DNA of 39,693 nt from Variovorax soli NBRC 106424 (lineage in GTDB: Bacteria; Pseudomonadota; Gammaproteobacteria; Burkholderiales; Burkholderiaceae_C), in contig NZ_BCUU01000049.1 in NCBI RefSeq assembly GCF_001591385.1, positions 1 to 39,693 of the forward strand, read 5' to 3'. Shown here in pieces: positions 19,293-28,113 of the stretch (position 1 is its first letter; each line of letters starts with the position of its first letter). The notes beneath the pieces are model-generated. The model ran no database searches. It had not been told where the DNA came from and saw only the letters and a list, made by a program, of their open reading frames with translations. The position numbers and the translations under genes are program-made.

Positions 19293-20099
19293 ATGAGTAA
19301 TTCGCCCATCGGCGTGTTCGACAGTGGCGTCGGCGGCCTGAGTGTGCTGGCCGCGCTGCAGGCCGAGTTGCCGGGCGAACGCTTCGTCTATTTCTCCGAC
19401 GGCGCGCATGCGCCCTACGGCGAGCGCGGCGATGCCTTCGTGATCGAACGCACGCTGGACATTGCGCGCCAGCTGGTCGAAGCGCACGGCATCAAGGCGC
19501 TGGTGGTGGCCTGCAACACCGCCACCGCAGCGGCCATCGGCCTGCTGCGCGCCGCCTACCCGGACTTGCCTCTCGTGGGCGTGGAGCCGGCCCTCAAGCC
19601 GGCGGCCGCGGCCACGCGCACCGGGCACGTGGGCGTGCTGGCCACGCGCGGCACGCTGGCCAGCGGCAAGTTCAAGGCGCTGCACGACGGCCTGAAGACC
19701 GACCGGGTGCGCTTCAGCCTCATGCCATGCGACGGCCTGGCCGGCGCCATCGAGCGGCTGGACGAAACCGCCATCCAGACTTTGGCCGCGAAGTATGTCG
19801 GCGCCCTCGGCCGCTTCGGCCACGCGCCAGGCGAGATCGACACGCTGGTACTGGGCTGCACGCACTACCCCTTCATCGCCGCCGACCTGCAGCGCCTGGC
19901 CGGAGAGCCCGTGCGCCTCATCGAAACGGGACAACCCGTGGCGCAGCAGGCGCGACGGCTGCTGGCGGCCAAGGGGCAGTTGGCCGTTGGCGGCTCGAGC
20001 GGCTCGCTGCAGTTGCTGACCAGCGGCGATGCCTCGGCACTGGATGCGGCCGCGGGGCGCTGGCTGCAGGTTGGGGCCGGGGCCGTCGCGCTCGGCTGA
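19293..20099 (+). CDS. murI: Glutamate racemase
   Basis: 268 residues. It interconverts L- and D-glutamate and supplies D-Glu for peptidoglycan precursors in the cytoplasm. The N-terminal IGVFDSGVGGLSVL is the family hallmark, with the conserved Asp-Ser pair. The two catalytic cysteines are Cys74 in VACNTATAA and Cys189 in LGCTHYPF. I chose the ATG at 19293, directly before SNSPIGVFDSG. The frame also has an earlier start at 19257, which would add 12 unrelated residues. It lies 58 bases after the class I fumarase on the same strand, so read-through is possible. The unknown exported protein follows after 13 bases. Confidence 0.95.
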   Translation: MSNSPIGVFDSGVGGLSVLAALQAELPGERFVYFSDGAHAPYGERGDAFVIERTLDIARQLVEAHGIKALVVACNTATAAAIGLLRAAYPDLPLVGVEPALKPAAAATRTGHVGVLATRGTLASGKFKALHDGLKTDRVRFSLMPCDGLAGAIERLDETAIQTLAAKYVGALGRFGHAPGEIDTLVLGCTHYPFIAADLQRLAGEPVRLIETGQPVAQQARRLLAAKGQLAVGGSSGSLQLLTSGDASALDAAAGRWLQVGAGAVALG

Positions 20100-20112
20100 A
20101 GGTTTTCTCGCC

Positions 20113-20865
20113 ATGCAGCGCGCGGCTCTTCTTGCCGTCCTGGCCGCCGCACTGCACACCGGCGCGCAGGCAGCGTGCCAGAGCGGCCTGGCCGAACGGC
20201 TGCACGACAAGATCGATCCGCAGCGAGTCCTGATTCACGAACTGACCGTCTGCCATGCCTGGCATGGGCATCTGGGCCGCAGCGTGGTCGTGCTGCCGAC
20301 CCGGGGCACGGCACCCGGCACGCTGGACCTGGACATCCTGGTGGTGCAGCAGCCGGACAACGGCAACAGCGAGCGCAGCACCATCGTGGCCCGGCAGCGG
20401 CAGACCGTGCCCAGCAGCCGGGGCAGCGACGCCATGGCCGTGAGCGACATCGAATTCGATGCGGCCCGCTATCGCCTACACGCGCAATGGCAGAGCTTCG
20501 GCCTGCGCATCCACCGGCGCAGCATGGCCACGAGCCAGCCGGCATCGAGCGAAACACTGTCGCTGTACGGGCTGGACCGCGGCAATCAATTGCACCTGTT
20601 GCTGGACGAGTTCGAGACGCGCCGGGAGCGCGGCCGTTGGGGCCCCGGCTGCACCGGCCATTTCAAAAAGCAGGAGCGCCAGCTGGCGGTCGTGCATTCG
20701 GCATCATCCAGCGCCAAGGGCATGGCCGATCTGCAGGTGCGCCAGACGGAGACGAGCTCGGTCAACGAACTGCAGGGCAACGATTGCGTGGAAAGCAGCG
20801 AACTGCCCCGCTTCAGCGAAAGCACGCTGCGCTACGACGGACGCCAGTACCGCGCGGTCGACTGA
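20113..20865 (+). CDS. Exported protein of unknown function
   Basis: 250 residues that I do not recognise. The first ~20 residues (RAALLAVLAAALHTGAQA) form a Sec signal peptide with a likely cut before Ala-Cys. The lipobox is not convincing, so a soluble periplasmic protein is more likely than a lipoprotein. Four cysteines (residue 22, then in TVCHAW, GPGCTGH and GNDCVES) could make two disulfides. The body is polar, with arginine-rich stretches and no evident enzyme motif. The start at 20113 is 13 bases after murI, suggesting co-transcription. The frame is also open upstream into murI, but the signal peptide fixes the start here. It converges with the MFS gene, 36 bases apart. Confidence 0.7.
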   Translation: MQRAALLAVLAAALHTGAQAACQSGLAERLHDKIDPQRVLIHELTVCHAWHGHLGRSVVVLPTRGTAPGTLDLDILVVQQPDNGNSERSTIVARQRQTVPSSRGSDAMAVSDIEFDAARYRLHAQWQSFGLRIHRRSMATSQPASSETLSLYGLDRGNQLHLLLDEFETRRERGRWGPGCTGHFKKQERQLAVVHSASSSAKGMADLQVRQTETSSVNELQGNDCVESSELPRFSESTLRYDGRQYRAVD

Positions 20866-20901
20866 ATCGCGGACCGCGCCACTGCCAACGCACGGCGCCC
20901 G

Positions 20902-22203
20902 CTAGGCGGCCAGCGCCACGGTACGCCCGCGCCGCATGTCAATGGGCAGCAGTAGCGCAATGCCGGCCACGAACAGGCCCGTGGTGGCCAGGATCGCGAT
21001 GCGCTGGTTGCCGCCGGTGGCCCAGGTGATCAGGCCATAGCCCATCGGGCCGACGATGCTGGCCAGCCGGGTCGCAAAGCTCCACAGGCCGAAGAACTCG
21101 GCCAGTTGCCGCGGCGGTGCCAGCACGCCCGCCATCGCGCGACCGGCGGATTGGCTGGAGCCCATGGCCAGGCCCGCGATGGTCGCCGCCACCCAGAACT
21201 GCCCCTTGCTCGTGGCCGTGGCCGCCACCAGGCACACGGCGATCCACGCGACCAGGGTCGTGGCCAAGGCCAGGCGATGACCGATGCGGTCCTGCACATA
21301 GCCGAAGCCGAAGGCGCCCAGGGCCGCCGCGATGTTGAGCACGAAGATCAGCACCATGGTCTCGTGCGGCACGAAGCCGATCACCTGCTCGGCATAGATC
21401 GCCGCCAGTGTGATCGCCACGGCCACGCCACCCTGGTAGCACACGGTGCAGGCCAGCAGCCACATGAAGTCGCGGTGCGCCCGCGCCTCGCCGAAGGTCT
21501 TGCGCAGGCGTCGCCAGGCACTCCCTTCGCCACGCGCCGCCTGGGGCTGGGCACGCTCGGGCAGCAGCACAAAAGTCACACAGGCAGCGGCGCCGTAGAT
21601 GGCCGCCGTGATGAGCATGGTCATCGGCACGAAATGCGCGGCCGGCAGCCCCCTGGCCTGCGCCCACAGCACGTAGGCCAGGCAGATGCCCAGCGCCAGC
21701 ATGCCGCCCACGTAGCCGAAACCCCATCCCCACCCGCTGACCTTGCCCATGCCTTCGGACGTGGCCAACTCGGGCAGGAAGGCGCCCGTGAGCGACTCGC
21801 CATACGAGTAGAAGGTGTTGGAGGCGACGATGATGAACATGGCCAGTGCGATGCCGCCGGCGGTGCCGGCCATGCCCGGCGTGAGGGCGAGCGCGGCCGT
21901 GGATAGCACGCAGCCGGCAGTCGACAGCATCAGCAGGCGCTTCTTCGCCGCATGCTGGTCAGCCCAGGCGCCAAGCGCCGGCATGGTGAACATGACGACG
22001 GCGTACGAGATACTCAGCGCGACCGTCCAGGCCAGGGGCCCCCAGGCCGCGCCCTGGGCCAGGCCGCCCACGAAATAGGCGGCGAACACCGCCGTGATGA
22101 CGACTGTCGTGTAGCCGGAGTTGGCGAAGTCGTACATGGCCCAGCCGAACACCTCGCGCTTGCGCACGCCGGCTTGAAGGGCAGACTCGGGAAACAGGGC
22201 CAA
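20902..22203 (-). CDS. UMF1-type MFS transporter (Atg22-like)
   Basis: 433 residues with about 12 hydrophobic segments. The N-terminal text EVFGWAMYDFANSGYTTVV is the recognisable start of the UMF1/Atg22-like branch of the major facilitator superfamily. GAWADQHAAKKR between helices 2 and 3 is the MFS loop motif, and SYGESLTGAFLPELA follows helix 5. Fungal relatives export amino acids from vacuoles. Bacterial substrates are unknown, so I leave it open. The start is a TTG at 22203, with GGAGG placed 5 bases upstream (minus strand). The first ATG lies inside the conserved motif and is too late. The gene is monocistronic, with 106 bases of non-coding DNA upstream. Confidence 0.82.
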   Translation of the reverse strand: MALFPESALQAGVRKREVFGWAMYDFANSGYTTVVITAVFAAYFVGGLAQGAAWGPLAWTVALSISYAVVMFTMPALGAWADQHAAKKRLLMLSTAGCVLSTAALALTPGMAGTAGGIALAMFIIVASNTFYSYGESLTGAFLPELATSEGMGKVSGWGWGFGYVGGMLALGICLAYVLWAQARGLPAAHFVPMTMLITAAIYGAAACVTFVLLPERAQPQAARGEGSAWRRLRKTFGEARAHRDFMWLLACTVCYQGGVAVAITLAAIYAEQVIGFVPHETMVLIFVLNIAAALGAFGFGYVQDRIGHRLALATTLVAWIAVCLVAATATSKGQFWVAATIAGLAMGSSQSAGRAMAGVLAPPRQLAEFFGLWSFATRLASIVGPMGYGLITWATGGNQRIAILATTGLFVAGIALLLPIDMRRGRTVALAA

Positions 22204-22309
22204 CGGCGCCTCCAGGAAACAAAGGTTGCCGGGAGCATAGCCGAGGCTTGTTGCGCTGCACCGAACCGCGCGCGCAGCGCGGCATCAGCGGGCAGGCTGG
22301 TTCAGCGCC

Positions 22310-22945
22310 TCAGTGCAGGTGGCGCGGACGCCGTCCGCCGCCATGGGTGCCGCCACCCGCACCGCCGCTGCCGCCACCGCGCGGCGGCTTGCCGATTTCG
22401 AGCGAGTTGACCAGTGCGTCGAAGCGGTCTGAGAAGAGCTTGTCGATCTCGGCCACCACGCCACCCAGTTCGGCCCCTTCGAAGTGGCGCTCCATCAGGT
22501 TCACCACGTCTTCCACCAGCAGGTCGCGCTGCACCTGCATGATGGCCGCCGGATTGGGGCCGACGAAGAGCATGAGGAAATCGTCGCGCGATTCCTCGTT
22601 GGGATCGCCCTCTTCCTCGTCGTAGTCGGTGTCGTAGAAGGTGACCTCGATCGCGGCGCCCTGCTCGGCCAGTTCGTTGACGCCCATGCACATCTCGTCC
22701 AGGGCATGGCGAAAGTCCTCGTCGCCCGCCACGGTCCAGCAGATCTGCAGCACGTGCTCCTTCTGGTCGAAGCGGATGCCGGGCTCTTCCTCGTAGCTGC
22801 TGGCAGCGCCGTCGGCCAGCGACTTCGCGCCGGCATACGCCCACAAGGGTTTGAGCGCTTCCTGGATCTGGGAGAAGTTGACGTCGGTGCGCAGCGGAAT
22901 GTCGCCGTGCACATGGATTTCGAATGGAGCGTTGTAGCGGGACAT
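22310..22945 (-). CDS. Conserved hypothetical protein with Gly-rich basic tail
   Basis: 211 residues that I cannot assign to a named family. The first ~180 residues are soluble and acidic. They include a cluster YDTDYDEEEGDPNEESRDDF (about 123-142), and the start YNAPFEIHVHGDIPLRTD suggests a beta-rich N-terminus. The last ~27 residues switch abruptly to glycine, arginine and histidine (PPRGGGSGGAGGG, then HGGGRRPRHLH), a low-complexity tail of the kind often seen in nucleic-acid-binding proteins. AGGGAG seven bases before the ATG at 22945 supports the start. The gene lies directly downstream of tRNA-Leu(TAA), only 24 bases from its CCA end, and may be reached by transcription through that tRNA. 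Confidence 0.65.
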   Translation of the reverse strand: MSRYNAPFEIHVHGDIPLRTDVNFSQIQEALKPLWAYAGAKSLADGAASSYEEEPGIRFDQKEHVLQICWTVAGDEDFRHALDEMCMGVNELAEQGAAIEVTFYDTDYDEEEGDPNEESRDDFLMLFVGPNPAAIMQVQRDLLVEDVVNLMERHFEGAELGGVVAEIDKLFSDRFDALVNSLEIGKPPRGGGSGGAGGGTHGGGRRPRHLH

Positions 22946-22968
22946 GTCGTGCTCCCTTTATCGTGTTG

Positions 22969-23060
22969 TGGTGCCCGGAACCGGGGTCGAACCGGTACGC
23001 CCCTTTTCAGGAAGCGGCGGATTTTAAGTCCGATGTGTCTACCAATTTCACCATCCGGGC
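22969..23060 (-). tRNA. tRNA-Leu(TAA)
   Basis: Read on the minus strand, the acceptor stem GCCCGGA pairs with TCCGGGC and the CCA end is encoded at 22969-22971. GGTTCGACCCC is the T-arm, and the anticodon loop CTTAAAA gives TAA. The long variable arm is as expected for a class II leucine tRNA. Confidence 0.95.
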
Positions 23061-23094
23061 GCCGGGTCGGAAGGATGCTGTTCGAAGATACCCG

Positions 23095-23133
23095 AAAACA
23101 AAACAGCCCCGCGACCTGGGTTGCGGGGCTGTT
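23095..23133 (-). terminator. Intrinsic terminator after tRNA-Cys
   Basis: On the minus strand an 11-bp stem (arms 23123-23133 and 23102-23112, AACAGCCCCGC and its complement) is followed by TTTTGTTTT. It lies between tRNA-Cys and tRNA-Leu(TAA), so Leu probably needs its own promoter or anti-termination. Confidence 0.82.
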
Positions 23134-23145
23134 GAGCAAGAGTAT

Positions 23146-23219
23146 TGGAGGCGCGATCCGGAGTCGAACCGGACTAGACGGATTTGCAATCCGTTGCATA
23201 ACCGCTTTGCTATCGCGCC
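23146..23219 (-). tRNA. tRNA-Cys(GCA)
   Basis: A 74-base gene with encoded CCA (23146-23148). The acceptor stem GGCGCGA pairs with TCGCGCC, and the T-arm is GGTTCGACTCC. The anticodon loop TTGCAAA gives GCA. The length fits bacterial cysteine tRNAs. Confidence 0.96.
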
Positions 23220-23235
23220 GCGTAGACCCTCTTTC

Positions 23236-23265
23236 AAAAAGAAAGGGAAGCTTGCGGCTTCCCTT
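23236..23265 (-). terminator. Terminator after tRNA-Gly
   Basis: A 9-bp stem AAGGGAAGC/GCTTCCCTT (23257-23265 with 23243-23251) with loop CGCAA on the minus strand is followed by TCTTTTTG. It lies between tRNA-Gly and tRNA-Cys. Confidence 0.72.
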
Positions 23266-23278
23266 CTTCTTCAAAACC

Positions 23279-23354
<76 letters not shown>

Positions 23355-23365
23355 GTAAGCCCTAG

Positions 23366-23395
23366 AGTATAGCGTAGTTTTTTGCGCCTTCTCAA
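23366..23395 (-). promoter_or_regulatory. Promoter of the tRNA-Gly/Cys cluster
   Basis: On the minus strand TTGAGA (23390-23395) and TATACT (23366-23371) are separated by 18 bases, ending 11 bases before the mature tRNA-Gly 5' end. The -35 sits in the loop of the inverted repeat 23377-23410. Confidence 0.7.
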
Positions 23396-23410
23396 GCTGG
23401 CGCAAAAAAC
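23377..23410. repeat. Perfect 12-bp inverted repeat between lon and tRNA-Gly
   Basis: Arms GTTTTTTGCGCC (23377-23388) and GGCGCAAAAAAC (23399-23410) flank a 10-base loop. The T-run is on the 5' side of the stem on both strands, the reverse of a normal intrinsic terminator. It lies 22 bases downstream of the lon stop. Confidence 0.8.
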
Positions 23411-23432
23411 TTCGACCCTCCAGGGCGCTGGG

Positions 23433-25871
23433 TCAGTGCTTCACCGACCCTTCGCTCGCCTGAGCCCGCTGCTTGGCGATCTCGGCCAGCGCTGCCTGCG
23501 ACGCTGCAACCTCCTCGTCCGACAGCGGCGTGGGCTGGCGCTCCAGCGCCACTTCCAGCACCTTGTCGATCCACTTCACAGGAATGATCTCCAGGCCGTT
23601 CTTCACGTTCTCGGGAATCTCCTGCAGGTCCTTGGCGTTCTCTTCCGGAATCAGCACCGTCTTGATACCACCGCGCAAAGCAGCCAGCAGCTTTTCCTTC
23701 AGGCCGCCAATGGCCGTCACCTCGCCGCGCAGCGTGATCTCGCCGGTCATGGCGACGTCGCTGCGCACCGGGATGCCGGTGAGCGCAGACACAAAAGCCG
23801 TCGTCATGGCCGCACCCGCGCTCGGGCCGTCCTTGGGCGTGGCGCCGTCGGGCACGTGGATGTGGATGTCGCGCTTCTCGAACATCTCGTCCTTGATGCC
23901 CAGCACATGCGCGCGGCTGCGCACCACCGTGCGGGCAGCCTCAACCGATTCCTTCATCACGTCGCCGAGCGAGCCGGTGCGCGAGATGATGCCCTTGCCG
24001 GGCATGGTCACGGCCTCGATGGTGAGCAGGTCGCCGCCCACCTCGGTCCAGGCCAGGCCCACGACCTGGCCCACCTGGTTTTGCTGCTCGGCACGGCCGA
24101 AGGTGAACTTGCGAACACCCAGGAACTCGTTGAGGTTCTCGCCCGTCACGGTGACCAGCGGCGTCATCTTCTTGAGCTGGATGCCCTTGACCACCTTGCG
24201 GCAGATCTTGGACAGCTCGCGCTCGAGCGAACGCACGCCGGCTTCGCGGGTGTAGTAGCGCACGATGTCGCGCACCGCTTCTTCGGTGACAAGGAGTTCG
24301 TTGTCCTTCACGCCGTTGTTCTTCAGCTGCTTGGGCAGCAGGTACTTCAGCGCGATGTGCGTCTTCTCGTCTTCGGTGTAGCCCGACAGGCGGATGACTT
24401 CCATCCGGTCCAGCAGGGCCGGCGGAATGTTCATCGAGTTGGACGTGGCGACGAACATCACGTCGCTCAGGTCGAAATCGACCTCGACGTAGTGGTCGCC
24501 GAAGGTGTGGTTCTGCTCGGGATCGAGCACTTCGAGCAGCGCGCTCGACGGGTCGCCGCGGAAGTCGGTGCCCAGCTTGTCGATCTCGTCCAGCAGGAAC
24601 AGCGGATTGCGCGTGCCCACCTTGTTCAGGCTCTGCAGCACCTTGCCCGGCAGCGCGCCGATGTAGGTGCGGCGGTGCCCGCGGATCTCGGCCTCGTCGC
24701 GCATGCCGCCCAGCGCCATGCGCACGTACTTGCGGCCCGTGGCCTTGGCCACCGACTGGCCGAGCGAGGTCTTGCCCACGCCCGGAGGGCCGACGAGGCA
24801 CAGGATGGGCGCCTTCACCTTGTCCACGCGCTGCTGCACGGCAAGGTACTCAAGGATGCGGTCCTTGACCTTGTCCAGGCCGTAGTGGTCTTCGTTGAGC
24901 ACTTCTTCGGCATGCCCGAGGTCGTGCTTGATCTTGGTCTTCTTGCTCCAGGGCAGGCCGACCAGCACGTCGATGTAGTTGCGCACCACGGTGGCCTCGG
25001 CCGACATGGGCGACATCAGCTTGAGTTTCTTGAGCTCGGCCTCGGCCTTCTTCAAGGCCTCCTTGGGCATCTTGGCGAGCTTGATCTTCTTCTCGATCTC
25101 CTCGATGTCCGCGCCGTCCTCGCCCTCGCCCAGTTCCTTCTGGATGGCCTTGACCTGCTCGTTCAGGTAGAAGTCGCGCTGGTTCTTTTCCATCTGCCGC
25201 TTCACGCGGCCGCGGATCTTCTTGTCGACGTTGAGGATGTCGACCTCGCGTTCGAGCTGCGCGAACAGGTTTTCCAGGCGCTCCTTGACCTCGTCGAGGT
25301 CGAGCACGGCCTGCTTGTTCTCGAGCTTGAGCGGCAGGTGCGCCGCGATGGTGTCGGCCAGGCGGCCGGCGTCGTCGATGCTGGAGATCGAGGTGAGGAT
25401 CTCGGGCGGGATCTTCTTGTTGAGCTTGACGTACTGGTCGAACTGCTGCATCACCGCGCGGCGCAGCGCCTCGACCTCGGTGCCCTTCTGGGCGGCGCCT
25501 TCTGCCGCCTCGGACGGGGTCACGGTGGCGGTGAAATGGCTCTCGTGGTCGTGGATCTTGTCGACCTTGGCGCGCTGCTGGCCTTCGACCAGCACCTTCA
25601 CGGTGCCGTCGGGCAGTTTCAGCATCTGCAGGATGGTCGAGACGCAGCCCACGTCGAACATGTCGTCCACCGAGGGCTCGTCCTTGGCGGCGGCTTTCTG
25701 CGCCACCAGCATGATGCGGCGCTCGGCTTCCATGGCGAGTTCGAGCGCCTTGATGCTCTTGGGCCGTCCCACGAACAGGGGGATGACCATGTGGGGAAAC
25801 ACGACCACGTCGCGCAGCGGCAAAAGCGGCAGGTCCACAGGATCGGAGGGCAAGGGGGTATGGCCGGACAT
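23433..25871 (-). CDS. lon: ATP-dependent protease Lon
   Basis: 812 residues. Lon is a cytoplasmic homohexameric AAA+ serine protease that degrades misfolded and regulatory proteins. The N-terminal substrate-binding domain ([23 protein letters not shown]) spans about 1-310. The AAA+ domain has Walker A GPPGVGKT at 361-368 and a Walker B-type FLLDEIDK. The protease domain carries the Ser-Lys dyad Ser684 (DGPSAGA) and Lys727 ([10 protein letters not shown]). I start at the ATG 25871, preceded by AAAAGGA at the right distance. A TTG at 25886 would add five residues. A sigma-32-like promoter lies at 25903-25930. The gene follows clpX on the same strand, with a 130-base gap. Confidence 0.97.
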   Translation of the reverse strand: MSGHTPLPSDPVDLPLLPLRDVVVFPHMVIPLFVGRPKSIKALELAMEAERRIMLVAQKAAAKDEPSVDDMFDVGCVSTILQMLKLPDGTVKVLVEGQQRAKVDKIHDHESHFTATVTPSEAAEGAAQKGTEVEALRRAVMQQFDQYVKLNKKIPPEILTSISSIDDAGRLADTIAAHLPLKLENKQAVLDLDEVKERLENLFAQLEREVDILNVDKKIRGRVKRQMEKNQRDFYLNEQVKAIQKELGEGEDGADIEEIEKKIKLAKMPKEALKKAEAELKKLKLMSPMSAEATVVRNYIDVLVGLPWSKKTKIKHDLGHAEEVLNEDHYGLDKVKDRILEYLAVQQRVDKVKAPILCLVGPPGVGKTSLGQSVAKATGRKYVRMALGGMRDEAEIRGHRRTYIGALPGKVLQSLNKVGTRNPLFLLDEIDKLGTDFRGDPSSALLEVLDPEQNHTFGDHYVEVDFDLSDVMFVATSNSMNIPPALLDRMEVIRLSGYTEDEKTHIALKYLLPKQLKNNGVKDNELLVTEEAVRDIVRYYTREAGVRSLERELSKICRKVVKGIQLKKMTPLVTVTGENLNEFLGVRKFTFGRAEQQNQVGQVVGLAWTEVGGDLLTIEAVTMPGKGIISRTGSLGDVMKESVEAARTVVRSRAHVLGIKDEMFEKRDIHIHVPDGATPKDGPSAGAAMTTAFVSALTGIPVRSDVAMTGEITLRGEVTAIGGLKEKLLAALRGGIKTVLIPEENAKDLQEIPENVKNGLEIIPVKWIDKVLEVALERQPTPLSDEEVAASQAALAEIAKQRAQASEGSVKH

Positions 25872-25902
25872 GGTGATCCTTTTCAAAAGGGTTGTCTGAC
25901 AA

Positions 25903-25930
25903 AGATGGTCGGATACCCGCGCATTTCAAG
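25903..25930 (-). promoter_or_regulatory. Sigma-32-like heat-shock promoter of lon
   Basis: On the minus strand CTTGAAA (25924-25930) matches the sigma-32 -35 consensus exactly. After 13 bases GACCATCT (25903-25910) matches CCCCATNT at six of eight positions. Initiation would leave a leader of about 25 nt before the lon ATG. Confidence 0.68.
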
Positions 25931-26001
25931 TGCGCGCGGCAAGCCCATCGGAAAACGCGCGCTGTGCGGCGCGTGGCCAGTAGCGTGAATCAGGTCGGGC
26001 A

Positions 26002-27267
26002 CTAGGCCTTCTTGGCCGCCTCGCGGTACACGAGCAGCGGCGCCTTGTTCTCGTCGATCGTCGATTCGTCGACGACTACCTTCTCGACATTGTTCATGTT
26101 CGGCAACTCGAACATGGTGTCGATCAGCGACTGTTCCAGGATCGACCGCAGGCCGCGGGCCCCGGTCTTGCGGGCCAGCGCCTTGCGGGCGATGGCCTTG
26201 AGCGCGGCAGGCCGGATCTCCAGGTCCACGCCTTCCATCTGCAGCAGCTTGACGAACTGCTTGACGACGGCGTTCTTGGGCTCGGTGAGGATCTGCACCA
26301 GCGCGTCTTCGCTCAGTTCGGCCAGCGACGCCACCACCGGCATGCGGCCCACCAGTTCGGGAATGAGGCCGAACTTGATCAGGTCTTCGGGCTCGACTTC
26401 GCGGAACACCTCGGTCAGGCTGCGCTGCTTCTTGCTGCGCACCGCGGCGCCGAAGCCGATGCCCGAGGCCTCGGTGCGGTTCTCGATGACCTTCTCCAGG
26501 CCGGCGAAAGCGCCGCCGCAGATGAACAGGATGTTGGTCGTGTCGATCTGCAAAAAGTCCTGGTTCGGGTGCTTGCGCCCGCCCTGCGGCGGCACGCTGG
26601 CCATGGTGCCTTCGATGAGCTTGAGCAGCGCCTGCTGCACGCCCTCGCCCGACACGTCGCGGGTGATGCTGGGGTTGTCCGACTTGCGCGAGATCTTGTC
26701 GATCTCGTCGATGTAGACGATGCCGCGCTGCGCGCGCTCCACCTCGTAGTTGCAGCTTTGCAGCAGCTTCTGGATGATGTTCTCGACGTCCTCGCCCACA
26801 TAGCCGGCTTCGGTCAGCGTGGTGGCGTCGGCCATCACGAAGGGCACGTCGAGCTGGCGCGCCAGCGTCTGGGCCAGCAGCGTCTTGCCCGAGCCGGTCG
26901 GGCCGATCAGCAGAATGTTGCTCTTGCTGAGCTCGACGTCGTCGCCCTTGGCCTTGTCCTTGTGCTTCAGGCGCTTGTAGTGGTTGTACACCGCCACCGA
27001 CAGCATGCGCTTGGCCGCTTCCTGGCCGATGACGTAGTTGTCGAGGTTGAGCTTGATCTCCGAGGGGGTGGGCAGGTCGCTCTTGGCTTCCTTGCCTTCC
27101 TCGCCCGCGGGCAGCTCGTCACGGATGATCTCGTTGCACAGGTCGATGCACTCGTCGCAGATGAAGACCGACGGCCCGGCGATGAGCTTCTTCACCTCGT
27201 GCTGGCTTTTGCCGCAGAAGGAGCAGTAAAGCGTTTTCTCGCTGGAAGAGCCTTTTTTGTCGGCCAT
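26002..27267 (-). CDS. clpX: ClpXP protease ATP-binding subunit ClpX
   Basis: 421 residues. ClpX is the hexameric unfoldase that feeds substrates to ClpP in the cytoplasm. The N-terminal zinc-binding domain has Cys15/Cys18 (CSFC) and Cys37/Cys40 (CDEC). The AAA+ core has Walker A GPTGSGKT with Lys128, pore loop GYVGED and Walker [11 protein letters not shown]. The IGF loop that docks into ClpP is present in [15 protein letters not shown] precedes the ATG. It lies downstream of clpP on the same strand, separated by 201 non-coding bases with a terminator-like hairpin and a GC-rich repeat. That is more than in many clpP-clpX operons. Confidence 0.97.
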   Translation of the reverse strand: MADKKGSSSEKTLYCSFCGKSQHEVKKLIAGPSVFICDECIDLCNEIIRDELPAGEEGKEAKSDLPTPSEIKLNLDNYVIGQEAAKRMLSVAVYNHYKRLKHKDKAKGDDVELSKSNILLIGPTGSGKTLLAQTLARQLDVPFVMADATTLTEAGYVGEDVENIIQKLLQSCNYEVERAQRGIVYIDEIDKISRKSDNPSITRDVSGEGVQQALLKLIEGTMASVPPQGGRKHPNQDFLQIDTTNILFICGGAFAGLEKVIENRTEASGIGFGAAVRSKKQRSLTEVFREVEPEDLIKFGLIPELVGRMPVVASLAELSEDALVQILTEPKNAVVKQFVKLLQMEGVDLEIRPAALKAIARKALARKTGARGLRSILEQSLIDTMFELPNMNNVEKVVVDESTIDENKAPLLVYREAAKKA

Positions 27268-27304
27268 GGACGGATGCCTCGTAACGGTTTGAACTCAATG
27301 ATAG

Positions 27305-27341
27305 CGAAACAAAAACGGCGTTCTCCGTGTGGAAAACGCCG
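27305..27341 (-). terminator. Terminator or attenuator between clpP and clpX
   Basis: A 7-bp stem (27316-27322, CGGCGTT, with 27335-27341, AACGCCG) is followed on the minus strand by TTTTTGTTT. It sits about 130 bases after clpP and 38 bases before clpX. It could reduce clpX expression relative to clpP. Confidence 0.65.
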
Positions 27342-27398
27342 CTTTTGCCCTGGCGCCGTCTGGCGGGTCCGGGTGGACCCTTTTCATCGCCGGGCCGC

Positions 27399-27463
27399 CC
27401 CAAGATGAAAAGCGCCCCCTCGGGGGGCAGCGGCCCTCGCGCAGCGGGGGAGCGTGGGGGCCC
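27399..27463. repeat. GC-rich intergenic repeat of Comamonadaceae type
   Basis: The stretch with GCGCCCCCTCGGGGGGCAGC followed by CTCGCGCAGCGGGGGAGCG and GTGGGGGCC resembles a repeat that I recall as widespread between genes in Variovorax-like genomes. It can fold (GCCCCC/GGGGGC, 27414-27428). Only one copy is in this window, so the repeat status rests on recall. Confidence 0.5.
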
Positions 27464-27468
27464 TATTT

Positions 27469-28077
27469 TCAGCCGCGCTTGGAAATGACCTGGTCGACCA
27501 GGCCGTAGTCCCTGGCTTCCTCGGCATTGAGGAAGTAGTCGCGCTCGGTGTCGCGGGCGATTTTTTCGAGCGGCTGGCCGGTGCGCTCGGCCAGGATGCG
27601 GTTCATCTGCTCGCGCGTCTTCAGGATGTCGCGGGCGTGGATCTCGATGTCGGTGGCCTGGCCGCGGGCGCCGCCCAGCACCTGGTGGATCATGATCTTG
27701 GAGTTGGGCAGCGAGAAGCGCTTGCCCTTCTCGCCGGCCGCCAGCAGGAAGGCGCCCATGCTGGCCGCGAAGCCGATGCACAGGGTGGACACGTCCGGCT
27801 TGATGAACTGCATGGTGTCGTAGATGGCCATGCCGGCGCTCACGCTGCCGCCCGGGGAGTTGATGTAGAACGAGATGTCCTTGTCCGGGTTTTCGCTCTC
27901 CAGGAAGAGCAACTGGGCCACCACCAGGTTGGCGGTCTGGTCGTTGACCTCGCCCACCAGGAAGATCACGCGCTCCTTCAGAAGGCGCGAGTAAATGTCG
28001 TAAGACCGCTCGCCGCGGCCCGACTGCTCGATGACCATGGGGACCATGCCCAGGGCCTTGGTGTCTAGTGCGCTCAT
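27469..28077 (-). CDS. clpP: ATP-dependent Clp protease proteolytic subunit
   Basis: 202 residues. ClpP forms the tetradecameric serine protease chamber that works with ClpX. The catalytic triad is Ser106 (GFAASMGAF), His131 (IMIHQ) and Asp180 (RDTERDYF). The conserved oxyanion loop text SPGGSVSAG is present. The chosen start [15 protein letters not shown] fits the family's short propeptide, and GGAAAGAG lies upstream. The longer open frame to 28146 runs through the terminator hairpin and is not coding. Upstream lie the tig terminator and an overlapping sigma-32-like promoter (28120-28147). Confidence 0.97.
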   Translation of the reverse strand: MSALDTKALGMVPMVIEQSGRGERSYDIYSRLLKERVIFLVGEVNDQTANLVVAQLLFLESENPDKDISFYINSPGGSVSAGMAIYDTMQFIKPDVSTLCIGFAASMGAFLLAAGEKGKRFSLPNSKIMIHQVLGGARGQATDIEIHARDILKTREQMNRILAERTGQPLEKIARDTERDYFLNAEEARDYGLVDQVISKRG

Positions 28078-28113
28078 TTGATTGCTCTTTCCAAAGAGGT
28101 TCCTACTGTACCC

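Noticed and set aside
23377..23410. Standard intrinsic terminator of lon
   Set aside because: The T-run precedes the GC stem and A's follow it on both strands, the reverse of a terminator. It is reported as an inverted repeat instead.
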